Source: Lepturacanthus savala (taxonomy: Eukaryota; Chordata; Actinopteri; Scombriformes; Trichiuridae). From it: a DNA stretch of 64,000 nucleotides. Below, piece by piece: positions 61,401 to 64,000 of the stretch. The stretch lies in contig CM060464.1 in NCBI GenBank assembly GCA_030544235.1, forward strand, positions 32,569,602 to 32,633,601. Direction: 5' to 3'. Numbering within the stretch: position 1 is the stretch's first letter; every line of letters starts with the position of its first letter. The position numbers were made by a program, and so were the translations under genes. The notes below the pieces were generated by a model. That model had not been told where the DNA came from and searched no databases. It saw nothing but the letters and a program-made list of their open reading frames with translations.

Positions 61401-63960
61401 TATTGCTCCATATGCATTCTCTCGGTCTGAAGAGCACAAAAAGACAAAATGCTATGTAGACCTAAATCAGTACAATATTTTTAGAGAAAATCTTATTTAC
61501 CTTTTACTTTATGTGAAATGGTATAGTTTTGGATCAGAAATTCACCTGGAAAAGCTATTGTTTTCATGTGGTTTGTGTTTTAAAGTTTTTATTGCTCCAT
61601 ATGCATTCTCTCGGTCTGAAGAGCACAAAAAGACAAAAAGCTATGTAGGCCTAAATAAGTACAATATTTTTATAAACAATCTTATTTACCTTTTACTTTA
61701 TGTGAAATGGTATAGTTTTGGATCAGAAATTCACCTGGAAAAGCTATTGTTTTCATGTGGTTTGTGTTTTAAAGTTTTTATTGCTCCATATGCATTCTCT
61801 CGGTCTGAAGAGCACAAAAAGACAAAATGCTATGTAGACCTAAATCAGTACAATATTTTTAGAGAAAATCTTATTTACCTTTTACTTTATGTGAAATGGT
61901 ATAGTTTTGGATCAGAAATTCACCTGGAAAAGCTATTGTTTTCATGTGGTTTGTGTTTTAAAGTTTTTATTGCTCCATATGCATTCTCTCGGTCTGAAGA
62001 GCACAAAAAGACAAAAAGCTATGTAGGCCTAAATAAGTACAATATTTTTATAAACAATCTTATTTACCTTTTACTTTATGTGAAATGGTATAGTTTTGGA
62101 TCAGAAATTCACCTGGAAAAGCTATTGTTTTCATGTGGTTTGTGTTTTAAAGTTTTTATTGCTCCATATGCATTCTCTCGGTCTGAAGAGCACAAAAAGA
62201 CAAAAAGCTATGTAGGCCTAAATCAGTACAATATTTTTATAGAAAATCTTATTTACCTTTTACTTTATGTGAAATGGTATAGTTTTGGATCAGAAATTCA
62301 CCTGGAAAAACTATTGTTTTCATGTGGTTTGTGTTTTAAAGTTTTTATTGCTCCATTTGCATTCTCTCGGTCTGAAGAGCACAAAAAGACAAAAAGCTAT
62401 GTAGGCCTAAATCAGTACAATTTTTTTATAAACAATCTTATTTACCTTTTACTTTATGTGAAATGGTATAGTTTTGGATCAGAAATTCACCTGGAAAAGC
62501 TATTGTTTTCATGTGGTTTGTGTTTTAAAGTTTTTATTGCTCCATATGCATTCTCTCGGTCTGAAGAGCACAAAAAGACAAAAAGCTATGTAGGCCTAAA
62601 TCAGTACAATATTTTTATAGAAAATCTTATTTACCTTTTACTTTATGTGAAATGGTATAGTTTTGGATCAGAAATTCACCTGGAAAAGCTATTGTTTTCA
62701 TGTGGTTTGTGTTTTAAAGTTTTATTGCTCCATTTGCATTCTCTCGGTCTGAAGAGCACAAAAAGACAAAATGCTATGTAGGCCTAAATAAGTACAATAT
62801 TTTTATAAACAATCTTATTTACCTTTTACTATATGTAAAATGGTATAGTTTGGGATCAGAAATTCACCTGGAAAAGCTATTGTTTTCATGTGGTTTGTGT
62901 TTTAAAGTTTTTATTGCTCCATTTGCATTCTCTCGGTCTGAAGAGCACAAAAAGACAAAATGCTATGTAGGCCTAAATAAGTACAATATTTTTATAAACA
63001 ATCTTATTTACCTTTTACTATATGTAAAATGGTATAGTTTGGGATCAGAAATTCACCTGGAAAAGCTATTGTTTTCATGTGGTTTGTGTTTTAAAGTTTT
63101 TATTGCTCCATTTGCATTTTCTCGGTCTGAAGAGCACAAAAAGACAAAATGCTATGTAGGCCTAAATCAGTACAATATTTTTATAGAAAATCTTATTTAC
63201 CTTTTACTTTATGTGAAATGGTATAGTTTTGGATCAGAAATTCACCTGGAAAAGCTATTGTTTTCATGTGGTTTGTGTTTTAAAGTTTTTATTGCTCCAT
63301 ATGCATTCTCTCGGTCTGAAGAGCACAAAAAGACAAAATGCTATGTAGACCTAAATCAGTACAATATTTTTAGAGAAAATCTTATTTACCTTTTACTTTA
63401 TGTGAAATGGTATAGTTTTGGATCAGAAATTCACCTGGAAAAGCTATTGTTTTCATGTGGTTTGTGTTTTAAAGTTTTTATTGCTCCATATGCATTCTCT
63501 CGGTCTGAAGAGCACAAAAAGACAAAATGCTATGTAGACCTAAATCAGTACAATATTTTTAGAGAAAATCTTATTTACCTTTTACTTTATGTGAAATGGT
63601 ATAGTTTTGGATCAGAAATTCACCTGGAAAAGCTATTGTTTTCATGTGGTTTGTGTTTTAAAGTTTTTATTGCTCCATATGCATTCTCTCGGTCTGAAGA
63701 GCACAAAAAGACGAAATGCTATGTAGGCCTAAATCAGTACAATATTTTTACAGAAAATCTCATTTACCATTTACTATATATAAAATTGTATAGTTTTGGA
63801 TCAGAAATTCACCTGGAAAAGCTATTGTTTTCATGTGCTTTGTGTTTTAAAGTTTTTATTGCTCCATATGCATTCTCTCGGTCTGAAGAGCACAAAAAGA
63901 CAAAATGCTATGTAGACCTAAATCAGTACAATATTTTTATAGAAAATCTTATTTACCTTT
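58500..63960 (+). repeat. About 20-monomer duplication near the right edge
   Basis: A one-base deletion (AAAGTTTTATTGC) at 58937 recurs at 62716, and a GCATTTTCTCGG variant at 59332 recurs at 63111, both 3779 bp apart (20 monomers minus 1 bp). The CATGTGCTTTG variant at 59865 recurs at 63833 (3968 bp), so the second copy has gained one monomer in between. Confidence 0.8.
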
Positions 63961-64000
63961 TACTTTATGTGAAATGGTATAGTTTTGGATCAGAAATTCA

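Larger units (their letters stand above)
26401..64000 (+). repeat. 189-bp tandem satellite array, about 199 monomers, open at the right edge
   Basis: The word GATCAGAAATTCACCTGG recurs every 189 bp (26461, 26650, 26839 and so on) to the end of the window. Monomers are AT-rich and differ at a limited set of diagnostic sites, for example CATATGCA/CATTTGCA, AAATGC/AAAAGC, TAGGCC/TAGACC, AATCAG/AATAAG, and TTTACAG/TTTATAG/TTTAGAG/TTTATAAAC. Because 189 is 63 codons and one frame lacks stops, it yields frames of up to 1826 codons (40160-45640). The consensus frame has no ATG and these frames begin at TTG, so I do not call them genes. The monomer size is near one nucleosome repeat, as in many centromeric or heterochromatic satellites; a centromeric role is only a possibility. 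Confidence 0.95.

Noticed and set aside
26401..64000. A CENP-B box in the satellite monomer
   Set aside because: No match to the TTCG....A..CGGG core in either strand of the consensus. This does not exclude a centromeric role.
26401..64000. A CRISPR array
   Set aside because: The whole 189-bp unit is repeated without unique spacers, and the context is eukaryotic.

Overview
This is eukaryotic, repeat-dominated DNA, most likely from a ray-finned (teleost) fish. The grounds are an L1/Tx1-like LINE, hAT elements with Tol2-like ends, an L2/Rex-like LINE 3' end, fragments of gamma-type endogenous retrovirus (ERV), and a small spliced gene carrying the cysteine-rich P2X7 'ballast' motif. I see no prokaryotic genes, CRISPR, rRNA or tRNA genes. 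Only one coding locus looks potentially intact: a three-exon P2X7-ballast-like gene at 15802-16944 (+).

Layout. (1) 1-5695: a broken L1/Tx1-like LINE on +, cut by the window's left edge. A 785-bp non-autonomous hAT element with a 7/8 matching 8-bp target duplication splits it. (2) 4644-10045 and 15925-20985: two inverted arms of about 5 kb that match closely, around a spacer of about 5.9 kb. Each arm holds the LINE 3' end, AT-rich and SINE-like sequence, a splice-donor-bearing exon-like block, a foldback element with a 37-bp minisatellite, and the last two exons of the ballast gene. The left gene copy is broken; the right one is open and has a candidate first exon in the spacer. (3) Spacer: a degenerate fragment of the satellite edge (10276-11120), hAT termini, a 24-bp minisatellite and an ERV gag-pro relic on the minus strand. 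(4) 21000-24221: a second, minus-strand ERV relic with LTR, a tRNA-Tyr-like primer binding site, gag start, zinc knuckle and DD35E integrase, with an oppositely oriented solo LTR inserted in it (5-bp target duplication). (5) 24364-25030: an L2/Rex-like LINE 3' end. (6) 25366-64000: a 189-bp satellite array running off the right edge. It opens with a leader and about four minus-oriented monomers, flips at about 26346-26400, then runs about 37.6 kb in one orientation (roughly 199 monomers) with many higher-order repeats.

The most striking feature is that the 189-bp unit is exactly 63 codons and has no stop in one frame. The array therefore shows reading frames of up to 1826 codons. The evidence in the sequence argues against translation: the common monomer has no in-frame ATG, many family-defining differences change amino acids, and single-base indels break the frame repeatedly. 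The most interesting structures are the large inverted duplication with its divergent pair of ballast genes, the two copies of the satellite edge 15 kb apart, the orientation switch, and the nested higher-order repeats. All family assignments come from reading motifs by eye; no searches were run.
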